Of a stretch of 64,000 nucleotides of DNA, positions 49,890-59,144 are shown one piece after another. The first letter of the stretch is position 1, and every line of letters begins with the position of its first letter. The translations under genes were made by a program, and so were the position numbers. The notes beneath the pieces were generated by a model. It was given only the letters and a program-made list of their open reading frames with translations, was not told where the DNA came from and searched no databases. Source of the DNA: Catenulispora acidiphila DSM 44928 (GTDB lineage Bacteria > Actinomycetota > Actinomycetes > Streptomycetales > Catenulisporaceae); the NCBI RefSeq assembly GCF_000024025.1, contig NC_013131.1, positions 4,960,001-5,024,000 of the forward strand, written 5' to 3'.

Positions 49890-52800
49890 TCACGTCCCCA
49901 CCGCCGCCGCCAAGTCGGCGATGATCTCGCTGGCGGTGAGCGGTTCGATGCCGCCGAGGGGGAGGGCTTCGGTGCGGGCGCCTCGGCGGCCGTGGCTGTC
50001 GGTGGGGCTGAGCCAGATGTCGGTGATGGTTTGGCGGGGGGTGTCGGCCAGGCGGCCTTCGCGGTAGCCGGGGGTGATGCGGACGATCAGGATGCGGTGG
50101 TGGGGGAGGCGGCGGCCGGTCGCCACGGTGCTGCCGGAGTCCCAGAGGGCGGCGCCGCCCCAGCCGGGGCTGCGGTGCAGGGCGAGGAAGCGGTCGGTGG
50201 CGAGGTCGGCGTCGCAGAAGCGGTCCAGGCGGGTCGCTGTGCGCTCGGCGGGGGTCAGGGTGAAGAAGGGGCGGCCGATTTGGGGGAAGGGTTGGATGAT
50301 CTCGTAGTCGTGGCAGATCTCGGCCCAGCGGGGGAGGTCGGCGCCCAGGTGGAGGGGGTGCACGACGCCGATCGTGCCGCAGCTGCCGGCCTCTCTTGAG
50401 TTGAGCACGAAGCGCTCGTCGGCGACGTCCGCGAACGTCCCGTCCTCCGCGATCCGGAACGCCGCACGCAGCGCCCCCTCACCATCGAACTCGCCCCACA
50501 CCAGCCGCCGGCCGAGCAACCGCAGCAGCGGATGCTGGACGAACACCGCCTGGAACTCGCCCTCCGACCAGCGCCGCCCGCCCACCATCGCCTGCTCCAG
50601 CCGCGCCGCCTGCCGGACCGCGAACGTCTTCGCGTCCTTCTTCAGCTCGGTGAACCGCCGCTGCGCCGCAGCCGCCAGTACCGCGTCGTCCTTGGCCGTC
50701 GGCTTCGGCAGCGACGCCCGGCGCTTGCCCGCGCCGTCGGTGACGAACGGCGCCAGATACTCGTCGAACCCGACCGTGAACCGCCGCGCCCCGAAGTCCA
50801 CCTCCAGCGTCCCGTCTCGCCCGGCGCCCAGATCCAGGACCAGCTGGTCCTCCAACTGGTCGGCGCTCAGCCCTCGCGCCGAAGCCGCCTTGGCGACCCG
50901 CCGCGAGGCCTCGGCCCGCAGCGCGGCGAACGTCGAACGCTGCGATATGTCGTAGACCTCGCGCAGCCCGGCCTCCCCGCCCGCGGCGATCAGCACGTCC
51001 AGCCCGCCCGCCGCCCGCGCCGACCCGCCCTCGCCCGGCCACGCCCGCACCAGCGGCGCGAGCCGCCGCGCGGTCTCGCCGTCCCCGAACCACAACAGCG
51101 TGTCGAAGGCCCATCCGAGCTTCTTCGTCGGGAACCCCGCCCCGGCCCAGTTCTCGAACAGCCCCCACGCGAACTCCGCCAGCGACCGTGCATCGCAGGC
51201 CTCTTTCACGATCTCGATCCCGCCATACGGTGCGACCTCCCGGCGCGAGGAGATCGTCAGCATCTGCACCACGACCCGCACCGCCGACGCCGGCAACACC
51301 GCGCGCCGCCCCGCCAGCACAATCCCAGGCAGCGAAGCCGGATCGGCCCATAAGGGCACCGCCGGCATCGACTTCGGAAACGTGTCCAGCCCGCGCCGCT
51401 CCAGCAGCGCCCGCGTCGCGACCGCCGCCTCCGGGCTCGACTCCCCGGCGAGCGCCACGACGTCGGCCCAGCCCTGCCGCGCCACGAAACGCACCGCGGC
51501 CTCGGCGACGCGACGCTCCGGCCCGGCCGTCCCGAGCGCACAGACCAGCAGCTGACGCACCGCCTGCCCGGGATAGCGGCGGAAGAAGACGTCGGCGGCC
51601 TCCGAGTACGGCTCGTATTCGGAGTTCAGCCACTCCGCCATGGTCAGCACGATCTTGTTCTGATTCCCCGCCTCGTCCGGCGACGGCGCCGGCTCGGGAA
51701 TCGCGGTCGGTCCGGCGGTCTCCCGCGCGGGCCACCGGAAGAACGGCACCGGCGTCGGCAGGTTCTTCAGCGCGATCGGTTTGCCCGCCTCACGATCCGC
51801 CCACGGTGGTACCACCAGGACGCGCGGCAGGTCACCCTCCTCGGCCACCGGAACCGAACCACCGCCGGCGCCGTCAGTACCCCCGCCGCCTCCGCCGCCG
51901 GACCCGGCAACCCCCGACGGACCCAGCAAAGCCTCCACCCGCCGCCGCGCCGCCTCCGAAAGCCGGCCCAACTCCTCCCGCGCCAACGCGGGATCGGCCG
52001 CGACATGCAGCCGCAGCACATAGTCCACCTGCGTCGCCGGCTCAGCCTCGGCGACCAACCGCAGCACCCGCCGCGGGAACCGCTTCGCCGCCTCCAGCAG
52101 CGCAGCCTGCGCGTCCTTCGGACCCAGCTCCCCGATCAGGGTGTTGACAGCCAGCTCGCTCGGCAGCTTCGGCAGCAGGTTGAGCGCGTGCCAGCGGCTC
52201 CCCTCCAAGCAGCCGACGAGGAATTCGTCGGCGCCGGCGCCGATCGTGGCCAGGAACGTCGCCTCGGCGCGCCGGTCGTCGTTGACCCACTCCCAGTGCC
52301 GGATCTTCCGCCCCAGCTCCCGCGCCTGCTCCCGGGTCGTCACCGCGAGCATCAGGAGCCTGGCGACGTGGTGCTCGTCGTCGCCGTCCTCGCTGCCCTC
52401 GCCGTCCTCGCTGCCCTCGCCGTCCTCGGCGTAGTCGGCGATGTCCGCCGAGCACCACTCCGGCCGGTCGAGGGCGAGGACCGCCATCGCCGCCCGCGAC
52501 GCCGGGACCGGGAACTCGTCCCGCAGCTTCTCCGCGGTCGCGATCGCCTCGCCGTACTCCTCGTCCGTGCCCGAGCGCACCAGATCGAGCAGCCGCAGCA
52601 TCAAAGGCCAGCGACGGTCGCGGAGCGTGCTGTCATACACGCTGCCGCGACTCCAGCTCTGCCGGCTGAAGCTCACGTCCTCGGCGCTCAGCTCGGCGAA
52701 GAAGCGCACAGCCGCCGCCGGCCCGTCCTGCGCGACGAGCCGATCGATGCTCCGCCACGTCGCAATGTCCTGCGGATCTGGGGACCCGGCGGTCGAAACC

Positions 52801-52895
52801 GCCTCCAGGACAGACCGATCGCAGCGCTCCCGACGGATGACTCCGTGCTGGAACTTTCGCGGCAGATCGAACCTGTCCTCGGGATCCACACTCAT
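49890..52895 (-). CDS. DUF4132 domain protein (large, unknown function)
   Basis: A 1001-residue protein from the ATG at 52895 (MSVDPEDRFDLPRKFQ). It has long helical repeats like HEAT folds (LLPKLPSELAVNTLIGELGP, RFPRRVLRLVAEAEPATQVD), an acidic insert DGEGSEDGEGSEDGDDE near 185, a Gly-rich hinge near 345, and the conserved DUF4132 C-terminal domain (GRRLVWGEFDGEGALRAAFR, TIGVVHPLHLGADLPRW, FCDADLATDRFLALHRSPGW). Proteins of this family are related to MolR-type proteins and often occur with AAA/WGR proteins; no function is proven. It is convergent with polX; the spacer 49672-49889 shows no gene that I can support. Confidence 0.88.
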   Translation of the reverse strand: MSVDPEDRFDLPRKFQHGVIRRERCDRSVLEAVSTAGSPDPQDIATWRSIDRLVAQDGPAAAVRFFAELSAEDVSFSRQSWSRGSVYDSTLRDRRWPLMLRLLDLVRSGTDEEYGEAIATAEKLRDEFPVPASRAAMAVLALDRPEWCSADIADYAEDGEGSEDGEGSEDGDDEHHVARLLMLAVTTREQARELGRKIRHWEWVNDDRRAEATFLATIGAGADEFLVGCLEGSRWHALNLLPKLPSELAVNTLIGELGPKDAQAALLEAAKRFPRRVLRLVAEAEPATQVDYVLRLHVAADPALAREELGRLSEAARRRVEALLGPSGVAGSGGGGGGGTDGAGGGSVPVAEEGDLPRVLVVPPWADREAGKPIALKNLPTPVPFFRWPARETAGPTAIPEPAPSPDEAGNQNKIVLTMAEWLNSEYEPYSEAADVFFRRYPGQAVRQLLVCALGTAGPERRVAEAAVRFVARQGWADVVALAGESSPEAAVATRALLERRGLDTFPKSMPAVPLWADPASLPGIVLAGRRAVLPASAVRVVVQMLTISSRREVAPYGGIEIVKEACDARSLAEFAWGLFENWAGAGFPTKKLGWAFDTLLWFGDGETARRLAPLVRAWPGEGGSARAAGGLDVLIAAGGEAGLREVYDISQRSTFAALRAEASRRVAKAASARGLSADQLEDQLVLDLGAGRDGTLEVDFGARRFTVGFDEYLAPFVTDGAGKRRASLPKPTAKDDAVLAAAAQRRFTELKKDAKTFAVRQAARLEQAMVGGRRWSEGEFQAVFVQHPLLRLLGRRLVWGEFDGEGALRAAFRIAEDGTFADVADERFVLNSREAGSCGTIGVVHPLHLGADLPRWAEICHDYEIIQPFPQIGRPFFTLTPAERTATRLDRFCDADLATDRFLALHRSPGWGGAALWDSGSTVATGRRLPHHRILIVRITPGYREGRLADTPRQTITDIWLSPTDSHGRRGARTEALPLGGIEPLTASEIIADLAAAVGT
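52381..52429. repeat. 18-base tandem repeat inside the DUF4132 gene
   Basis: TCGCCGTCCTCGCTGCCC is repeated 2.7 times (52381, 52399, 52417) and encodes the acidic EDGEGS units. Confidence 0.85.
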
Positions 52896-52977
52896 GCCCA
52901 GAGCGTAACGAGTCCGGCGCGCGCCGGAACCGTGCGGGAAGACATCCCGCACGGTCGCCAGAGGAACGCCGTGCTTC

Positions 52978-54441
52978 TCAGCCGTTGGTGCACACCTGTC
53001 CGTTGAGGCTGAAGGAAGAAGGCGCCGACGCGTTCCCGGTGTGGGTGGCCTGGAATCCGAAACTGGCCGAGGAACCGGGTGCGATCGCCGCGTTGTAGCT
53101 CATGTTCGTCGCCGTCACCTGACCGGAGGAGGGACTGATCGTCGCGTTCCAGCTGTTGCTGACGGTCTGCCCCGACGCCAGCGTGAACGTCAGCTTCCAG
53201 CCGTTGACCGCCGCCGATCCGGTGTTGGCGATGGTGATGTTCTCGGTCAGCCCGGTGTTCCAGGCGCTCACCACGTCGCTCACCTTGCACGCCGCGCTAC
53301 CGCCGCCGCCCGGGGAGGAGCTGGAGGTCGTCGGGGGAGTGCTAGGCGTCGAGGAGCTCGGCGAAGTCGACCCCGAGGAGCCGCCCAGGGCCGCGATCGA
53401 GGCGTTGAACGCGGGCTTCGGCTGGTAGTTCTGGTCGTACATCGTCGCGGCGCCGTAGCCGGAGAACGTACCGGGGATCCAGGAGTCCGCGTCTCCCACG
53501 CCCCACTGCGAAACGCCGACGCACCGCGTGACCGCCAGACAGTCCCCGATCACCGCCGAGTAGTCGCTGGCCTGCTGCTGCAGGTTGGCGCTGCTGGCCG
53601 GCAGCTGGATCCGGTCGTCGAGCTCTGTCACCGCCACGTCCAGGCCCAGGGCTGCGAAGCGCTGCATGTTCGCCTGCATCGTGGAGGGCACCTGGCCCAG
53701 GATGAAGTGGCTCTCCAGCCCGATCCCGCCCAGCGGCACGCCCTGCGCGAGCAGCGATTGCGCCAGGGAGTACATGGCGTTGCTCTTGGCGTTCTCGCCC
53801 TCGATGTTGTAGTCGTTCAGGTAGAGCTTGGCGTTCGGGTCGGCGGCGTGCGCGGTGCGGATGGCGTCGGCGATGTAGTTGGTGCCCATGGCGTTGTAGA
53901 ACGCGTCCTGGCGCAGTGTGCCGTCTTCGTTGAAGGGCTCGTTGACGACGTCCCAGGAATAGACCTCACCCTTGTAGTGCGTGGCCTCGGTGGTGATGTG
54001 GGTCTCCATCGCGGCCTGGACCTGGCTGGACGGCAGGCTCGAGACCCACCCCGGCAGCTGGCTGTGCCACACCAGGTTGTGGCCGCGGACCTTCATCGAG
54101 TGCGCCTGAGCGAAGGCGACCAGCGTGTCGCCGGGACCGAAGTTGAAGCTGCCGTTCGAGGGCTCGGTGGTGTCCCACTTCATCTCGTTGCCGGGCGTCA
54201 TCATGTCGAACTGCGAGGTCGCCACGCCGACGAGCGCGGAGTTGGACAGGTTCGACTGGACCAGCGCGGTCCCGAAGTACTTGCCCTTGGCCTCGGACAG
54301 CTGCTTCAGCGAGGTGTCCGCGGCGCCGGCGGGTCTGACCAGGGCCAGGCTCCCGGCCAGCGCGCAGCTGGCGATCACCGCGAGCGCGGCGGCCAGTCTG
54401 CGGTTGGTGCGGTCAGTGCGGTCAGTGCGGTCGGTGTGCAT
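52978..54441 (-). CDS. Secreted endo-1,4-beta-xylanase, GH10 with CBM2
   Basis: A 487-residue extracellular hydrolase. Signal peptide about 1-42 (NRRLAAALAVIASCALAGSL) after a repeated DRT tail; GH10 barrel about 45-355 with the acid/base Glu in YSWDVVNEPFNEDG and the nucleophile Glu in VAVTELDDRI, plus VRGHNLVWHSQLP; Ser/Thr/Pro linker; CBM2 about 385-487 (GLTENITIANTGSAAVNGWK, QVCTNG) with the terminal disulfide. It cleaves xylan and binds cellulose or xylan. The ATG at 54441 has GGAAGGAGC upstream. It is divergent from a LacI regulator. Confidence 0.95.
   Translation of the reverse strand: MHTDRTDRTDRTNRRLAAALAVIASCALAGSLALVRPAGAADTSLKQLSEAKGKYFGTALVQSNLSNSALVGVATSQFDMMTPGNEMKWDTTEPSNGSFNFGPGDTLVAFAQAHSMKVRGHNLVWHSQLPGWVSSLPSSQVQAAMETHITTEATHYKGEVYSWDVVNEPFNEDGTLRQDAFYNAMGTNYIADAIRTAHAADPNAKLYLNDYNIEGENAKSNAMYSLAQSLLAQGVPLGGIGLESHFILGQVPSTMQANMQRFAALGLDVAVTELDDRIQLPASSANLQQQASDYSAVIGDCLAVTRCVGVSQWGVGDADSWIPGTFSGYGAATMYDQNYQPKPAFNASIAALGGSSGSTSPSSSTPSTPPTTSSSSPGGGGSAACKVSDVVSAWNTGLTENITIANTGSAAVNGWKLTFTLASGQTVSNSWNATISPSSGQVTATNMSYNAAIAPGSSASFGFQATHTGNASAPSSFSLNGQVCTNG
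54407..54433. repeat. Three 9-base repeats in the xylanase 5' end
   Basis: GTGCGGTCA is repeated at 54407, 54416 and 54425 (last copy ends G). On the minus strand they encode the DRT repeats before the signal peptide hydrophobic core. Confidence 0.8.
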
Positions 54442-54606
54442 GGGGGGACGTGCTCCTTCCACTGCCAAGTGGGGTACGGATGTCGTCGTCCAGCCGTCGC
54501 GCCGCCGATGATCCAGACATGGACAAGGCCTGGTGATCGAGAGTCAGGGGTATGCGACGGCGGCTGGACGGGTCAGAGTCTGCGCGCGGCGCGCGAGAGT
54601 GTCAAT

Positions 54607-54620
54607 CGTTATCGATATCG
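54607..54620. promoter_or_regulatory. Candidate LacI operator at the xylanase/LacI divergent region
   Basis: CGTTATCGATATCG is palindromic with one mismatched pair and a TATCGATA core centred on CG. It is 27 bases upstream of the LacI GTG and about 165 bases from the xylanase start. Confidence 0.5.
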
Positions 54621-54647
54621 TTTTCGGCAGCCGGTATCCTGGACGGT

Positions 54648-55676
54648 GTGCAGACGGACCCGATCCCTCCCCGCGTGACCATCCGCGATGTCGCCCGGCA
54701 GGCCGGAGTCTCGGTCGCGACGGTCTCCAAGGTGCTCAACGACCGCTACGGCGTGTCCGTGGACACCACGGCCCGTGTCAAGGCCGTGATAGAAGAGCTC
54801 GGATACGAGGCGAGCCTGGTGGCGCAGAGCCTGCGCAACCACCAGACCAACGTCATCGGGATCCTGGTGGCCGACCTTGAACCTTTCAGCGCCGAGCTCC
54901 TCAAGGGCGCCGGCGACGCGATCCGCGGATCGGGCTTCGAGCTCGTGGTCTATTCCGCTGGCGGCCGCGCGCGCGACCAGGTGGGCTGGGAGCGCCGCTA
55001 CCTCTCGCGGCTGTCCGGCACGCTGGTGGACGGCGCCGTCCTGGTCACCCCGACCGTGGTCGACCTGCACTACGGCGCGCCGGTGGTCGCCGTCGACCCG
55101 CACACCGGACCCGGCGGGCGCCCGACCGTGGACTCGGACAACCTGCGCGGCGCCCACGCCGCCGCCGAGCACCTCCTGGGCCTGGGCCACCGCCGCATCG
55201 CGATGCTGACCGGCCGCCCCGACCTGCTCTCGGCCCAGCTGCGCGAGCGCGGCTTCCGCCAGGCGATGGCCGCCGCCGGCGTCGAGGTGGACGAAGACCT
55301 GGTCCGCCTCGGCTCCTACGACCCGGACACCGCCGCCGAGCAGGCCGCCCGCCTGCTCGCCGAGCCCGACCGGCCGACCGCGGTGTTCGCCGCCAACGAC
55401 CTCTCGGCGATCGCCACGATCGAGGTGGCGCAGCGCAGCGGGCTGCGCGTCCCGGAAGACCTGTCGGTGGTCGGCTTCGACGACATCCCCGAGGCGACCC
55501 GCTGCACCCCGATGCTCACCACGGTCGAGCAGCCCATCCGCGAGATGGGACGGCGCGCGGTGGAGCTGCTGATCGGGCTGGTCCGCGGCGAGGACGAACC
55601 GGAGACGACCCACATCATGCTGCCGACGCGCCTGGTGGTCAGGGCCTCGACGGCGAAGCCCGACGCAGGACTCTGA
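54648..55676 (+). CDS. LacI-family transcriptional regulator (likely of xylanase and related genes)
   Basis: A 342-residue repressor from the GTG at 54648. HTH VTIRDVARQAGVSVATVSKV, hinge ELGYEASLVAQSLRNHQTNV, sensor domain with GAVLVTPTVVDLHYGAPVVA, VDSDNLRGAHAAAEHLLG, AVFAANDLSAIATIEVAQRS and VVGFDDIPEATR. The frame from 54552 is rejected because it covers the operator. A palindrome sits close to the start, fitting autoregulation. Its neighbour, a xylanase, suggests that xylo-oligosaccharides are the signal (inference). Confidence 0.93.
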   Translation: MQTDPIPPRVTIRDVARQAGVSVATVSKVLNDRYGVSVDTTARVKAVIEELGYEASLVAQSLRNHQTNVIGILVADLEPFSAELLKGAGDAIRGSGFELVVYSAGGRARDQVGWERRYLSRLSGTLVDGAVLVTPTVVDLHYGAPVVAVDPHTGPGGRPTVDSDNLRGAHAAAEHLLGLGHRRIAMLTGRPDLLSAQLRERGFRQAMAAAGVEVDEDLVRLGSYDPDTAAEQAARLLAEPDRPTAVFAANDLSAIATIEVAQRSGLRVPEDLSVVGFDDIPEATRCTPMLTTVEQPIREMGRRAVELLIGLVRGEDEPETTHIMLPTRLVVRASTAKPDAGL

Positions 55677-55878
55677 CAGCCGGCACGAACACGCCGCCTG
55701 GCCGTCTGGCCGCCTGGCCTAAGAAGTGCGCCAGGTGGCGGTCCGACCTGCGCAAGTACGTCGGCGCGCACCCGACCTGATGGCCAAGCGCGCTGTCCGG
55801 CAGTCTCACGCTGCTGCTGCCTCCTGCGCGGCCTCAGCGCCGTTTCCAGAGGTGGCGGAGCCCCAGCCTCGATTTGAT

Positions 55879-55910
55879 AACCCTTTTAATAACGGTTCCG
55901 CTAAGGGGTT
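55879..55910. promoter_or_regulatory. AT-rich inverted repeat upstream of the ROK regulator
   Basis: The 327-base spacer 55677-56003 has no gene. Within it, a markedly AT-rich patch (about 55870-55915) carries AACCCTTTTA and TAAGGGGTT, imperfect inverted arms around TAACGGTTCCGC. This is a likely promoter or operator of the ROK gene at 56004. Confidence 0.4.
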
Positions 55911-56003
55911 TACGAAGTGGACACGCCTGCGTAATCTCATGCCTCACCGAGCCCCGGCGGCTCGGGGAGCACGTTCATGAGACACCGCTAGGAGCCCACC
56001 GAG

Positions 56004-57194
56004 ATGCGACCCCGCCTGTCCGGCGACCTGCGCCGTGCGAACCGCGTGGAAGTGATGCGGAGCTTTTACGGCGGCCGCACGCTGACCCGGGGCGACGTCG
56101 CCGCGCAGCTCGGCGTGTCGGTGGCGACCGCCGGGACGATCATCGGGGAGCTGACCGCCGCCGGGCTGCTGGCCGAGACGCAGAGCCCGCGCTCCGGCGG
56201 CGGCCGTCCGGCCAGCCAGCTGACGATGCGCGCCGGGGCGCCCTACCTGGTCGGCGTGGACCTCGCCGAGACCTACGTGATCGCCGAGATCTTCGACCAG
56301 GCGATGACGCGCGTCGGGCACTTCCAGACCCCGGTGGCGCCGACCGACGACGACCCGGATTCGGTGGTCGGGCACGTCGTGGACAGCGTCCAGGGCGTCA
56401 TCGCCGCCCTGGACGGCGTCAGCGCGGCCGACGTCGCCGGGGTCGGCGTCAGCCTGCCCGGCCAGGTGGACCGCGAGGGCGGGGTCTCGGTGCACGCGCC
56501 GAACTGGGGCTGGCACGGCGTGCCGTTCACCTCCCTGTTCCACAAGCGCTGCGACCTGCCGGTCCTGCTGGACAACCCGCTCAAGGCGATAACCCTCGCC
56601 GAGATGATGTTCGGCGAGGCCGGCGACCACGACGACGCCGTGGTGGTGAACCTGGGCACCGGCGTGGGCCTCGGCGTGGTCGCCGAGGGCCGGCTGCTGC
56701 GCGGGCGCACCAACACCGCCGGGGAGTGGGGACACACGATCCTGGTCGCCGACGGACTGCCCTGCCACTGCGGCAGCCGCGGCTGCGTCGAGGCCTACGT
56801 CGGCGCCGCCGCCCTGCTGGACCTGCTCACCGACGTCGATCCGGACAGCCCGCTGCTGGTCCCCGGCGACCAGGCGGCGACCGTGGCCCGGCTCGCCGAG
56901 GCCGTCGCGAGCGCCGATCCGGTCGCGGTGGCGACCCTGGAGCGCTTCGCCCGACCGCTGGGCATGGCGCTGGCCAACGCCGTGAACATGCTCAACCCCG
57001 AACTCCTCGTGGTCGGCGGCTGGGTCAGCGCCGCCTTCGGCGAGCCGCTGCTGGCCGCGGTCGAGCCGGTGGTCAAGCAGTTCTCCCTGGCCGTCCCCTA
57101 CGACGCGGTCACGCTGGCCGCCTCCCGCATCGCCGACAACCCGGTGTCCCTGGGCATGGCGGTGCTCGCCTTCGAGACGTTCGTCCTGCCCTAG
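56004..57194 (+). CDS. ROK-family transcriptional repressor
   Basis: A 396-residue protein. N-terminal winged HTH (LRRANRVEVMRSFYGGRTLT, VAAQLGVSVATAGTIIGELT) and C-terminal ROK sugar-kinase-like domain: LVGVDLAETYVIAEIFDQ, GVGVSLPGQVDREGGV, VVVNLGTGVGLGVVAEGRLL, NTAGEWGHT and the zinc motif CHCGSRGCVEAYV. As the kinase DGxGS-type features are changed (LDNPLKA), it should sense a sugar rather than phosphorylate it. It precedes an ABC importer and beta-galactosidase and probably controls them. Confidence 0.93.
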   Translation: MRPRLSGDLRRANRVEVMRSFYGGRTLTRGDVAAQLGVSVATAGTIIGELTAAGLLAETQSPRSGGGRPASQLTMRAGAPYLVGVDLAETYVIAEIFDQAMTRVGHFQTPVAPTDDDPDSVVGHVVDSVQGVIAALDGVSAADVAGVGVSLPGQVDREGGVSVHAPNWGWHGVPFTSLFHKRCDLPVLLDNPLKAITLAEMMFGEAGDHDDAVVVNLGTGVGLGVVAEGRLLRGRTNTAGEWGHTILVADGLPCHCGSRGCVEAYVGAAALLDLLTDVDPDSPLLVPGDQAATVARLAEAVASADPVAVATLERFARPLGMALANAVNMLNPELLVVGGWVSAAFGEPLLAAVEPVVKQFSLAVPYDAVTLAASRIADNPVSLGMAVLAFETFVLP

Positions 57195-57246
57195 TCCGCC
57201 TAGCACCCCCCTCGTACGAAGCGAAGCAAGGAGCGAAGAGAAGACC

Positions 57247-58164
57247 ATGGCGTCCCCACCTCTGGACCTCGCCCGCCCGGGCCCGCGCCGTCCCGCGCGG
57301 CGCCGGCGGTCCCTGGTCGGCTGGCGGTTCGTCAGCCCTTTCATGGCCTTGTTCGCGCTGGTCTTCCTCGCCCCGATCGGCTACTCGATCTATCTGAGCC
57401 TGTACAAGACCAAGCTGATCGGCGGCACGCAGTTCGTCGGCCTGCAGAACTACAGCGACGCCTTCGGCGACTCCCAGTTCTGGACGTCCTTCGCCCGCGT
57501 CGCGCTGTTCCTGGTGGTCCAGGTCCCGATCATGCTCGGACTGGCGCTGCTGCTGGCGCTGGCCATCGACAGCGGCCGGCTCTACGGGGCGGCGTTCTTC
57601 CGGATATCGGTGTTCCTGCCCTACGCCGTGCCCGCCGTGGTCGCCACGCTCATGTGGAGCTTCATGTACGGCACGCAGTTCGGGCTGGTCCGCGACATCG
57701 ACAAGCACTTCGGCGTCACGCTGCCGGACCCGCTGTCCCCGCACCTGATCCTGGCGTCCATCGGCAACATCGTGACCTGGGAGTGGGTCGGCTACAACAT
57801 GCTGATCCTGTACTCGGCGCTGCGGGTGGTGAACCCCTCGCTGTACGAGGCGGCGGCCATCGAGGGCGCCGGACAGTTCCGCCTCATCTGGTCGATCAAG
57901 CTCCCGGCGCTGCGCCCGGCGCTGGTCATCGCGACGATCTTCTCGATCATCGGCAGCTTCCAGCTGTTCAACGAGCCCAGCATCCTCAAGCACCTGGCGC
58001 CGAATGCGATCACCACGTTCTACACGCCGAACTACTACGCCTACTCGCTGTCCTTCGAGGGCCAGCAGTTCAACTACTCCGCGACCGTCGCCATCGTCAT
58101 GGGCGTGGCCACGATGATCGTCGCCTACGCCGTCCAGCTGCGCGGCATGCGAAAGGCGGTCTGA
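57247..58164 (+). CDS. Sugar ABC transporter permease 1 (MalF-like)
   Basis: A 305-residue inner membrane protein with six hydrophobic segments. The start is Arg/Pro-rich; the EAA loop is EAAAIEGAGQFRLIWSIKLP (about 200), which docks to the ATPase. SFEGQQFNYSATVAIVMGVA near the end is typical of CUT1 permeases. It starts 52 bases after the ROK gene and 3 bases before permease 2. No ATP-binding subunit gene is in the cluster, so a shared MsiK-type ATPase is expected, as usual in actinomycetes. Confidence 0.94.
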   Translation: MASPPLDLARPGPRRPARRRRSLVGWRFVSPFMALFALVFLAPIGYSIYLSLYKTKLIGGTQFVGLQNYSDAFGDSQFWTSFARVALFLVVQVPIMLGLALLLALAIDSGRLYGAAFFRISVFLPYAVPAVVATLMWSFMYGTQFGLVRDIDKHFGVTLPDPLSPHLILASIGNIVTWEWVGYNMLILYSALRVVNPSLYEAAAIEGAGQFRLIWSIKLPALRPALVIATIFSIIGSFQLFNEPSILKHLAPNAITTFYTPNYYAYSLSFEGQQFNYSATVAIVMGVATMIVAYAVQLRGMRKAV

Positions 58165-58167
58165 GCC

Positions 58168-59088
58168 GTGACGAGCGAGACGATGCGGCGCGGCCGTCCC
58201 CGCAACTCCACCCCGCCGCTGCGGGCCAAGGCCCGGCGCGCGCCGCACCTGCGCCGCAAGAGCCTGACGCTGACCGTGCTGTGCGCGGTGATGGTCGTCT
58301 ACACCCTGCTGCCGCTGGCGTGGCTGGCGATCAACGCGACCAAGAGCCAGCAGAACCTGTTCGACTCCTTCGGGCTGTGGTTCAAGGGGTTCGGCTTCTT
58401 CTCCAACATCGGCGACACCTTCAGCTACCAGCACGACATCTTCGGCCGCTGGCTGCTCAACACCCTGATGTACGTCGTGGTCGGCGCCGGCGGCGCCACG
58501 CTGCTGGCCACGCTGGCCGGCTATGGCCTGGCCAAATTCGACTTCGCGGGCAAGAAGGCCGTGTTCGCCGTGGTCATCGGCGCGGTCGCGGTCCCCGCCA
58601 CGGCGCTGGCCGTCCCGACGTTCCTGATGTTCTCCAAGATGGGGCTCACCGACACCCCCTGGGCGATCATCATCCCCTCGCTGATCTCGCCGTTCGGCCT
58701 GTACCTGATGTGGACGTTCAGCTCCGAGGCGGTCCCGGCCGAGATCATGGAGTCGGCGCGGATGGACGGCGCGGGGGAGTTCCGCACCTTCTTCTCCGTC
58801 AGCCTGCCGCTGCTGGCTCCCGGCATCGTCACGGTGCTGCTGTTCAACGTGGTCACCACCTGGAACAACTACTTCCTGCCGCTGATCATGCTGAAGAACC
58901 AGAACTGGTATCCCCTGACGCTGGGCCTGAGCACTTGGAACGACCAGGCCCACACCGCCGGCGGCGAGGTCGTCTTCAACCTCGTCATCACCGGCTCGCT
59001 GATCACGATCATCCCGCTGATCGCAGCGTTCCTGCTGCTCCAGCGGTACTGGCAGTCGGGCCTGAGCGCCGGAAGCGTGAAAGGTTGA
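58168..59088 (+). CDS. Sugar ABC transporter permease 2 (MalG-like)
   Basis: A 306-residue inner membrane protein with six hydrophobic segments. The EAA motif is ESARMDGAGEFRTFFSVSLP; NTLMYVVVGAGGATLLATLA and TTWNNYFLPLIMLKNQNWYP are CUT1 family markers. The GTG start is 3 bases after permease 1. It pairs with that permease to form the channel. Confidence 0.94.
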   Translation: MTSETMRRGRPRNSTPPLRAKARRAPHLRRKSLTLTVLCAVMVVYTLLPLAWLAINATKSQQNLFDSFGLWFKGFGFFSNIGDTFSYQHDIFGRWLLNTLMYVVVGAGGATLLATLAGYGLAKFDFAGKKAVFAVVIGAVAVPATALAVPTFLMFSKMGLTDTPWAIIIPSLISPFGLYLMWTFSSEAVPAEIMESARMDGAGEFRTFFSVSLPLLAPGIVTVLLFNVVTTWNNYFLPLIMLKNQNWYPLTLGLSTWNDQAHTAGGEVVFNLVITGSLITIIPLIAAFLLLQRYWQSGLSAGSVKG

Positions 59089-59144
59089 CGGCGCCCCGGC
59101 CCGACCGCGGAACCCCTCAGATGCAGAAAGAGAAGGGAACGGCA

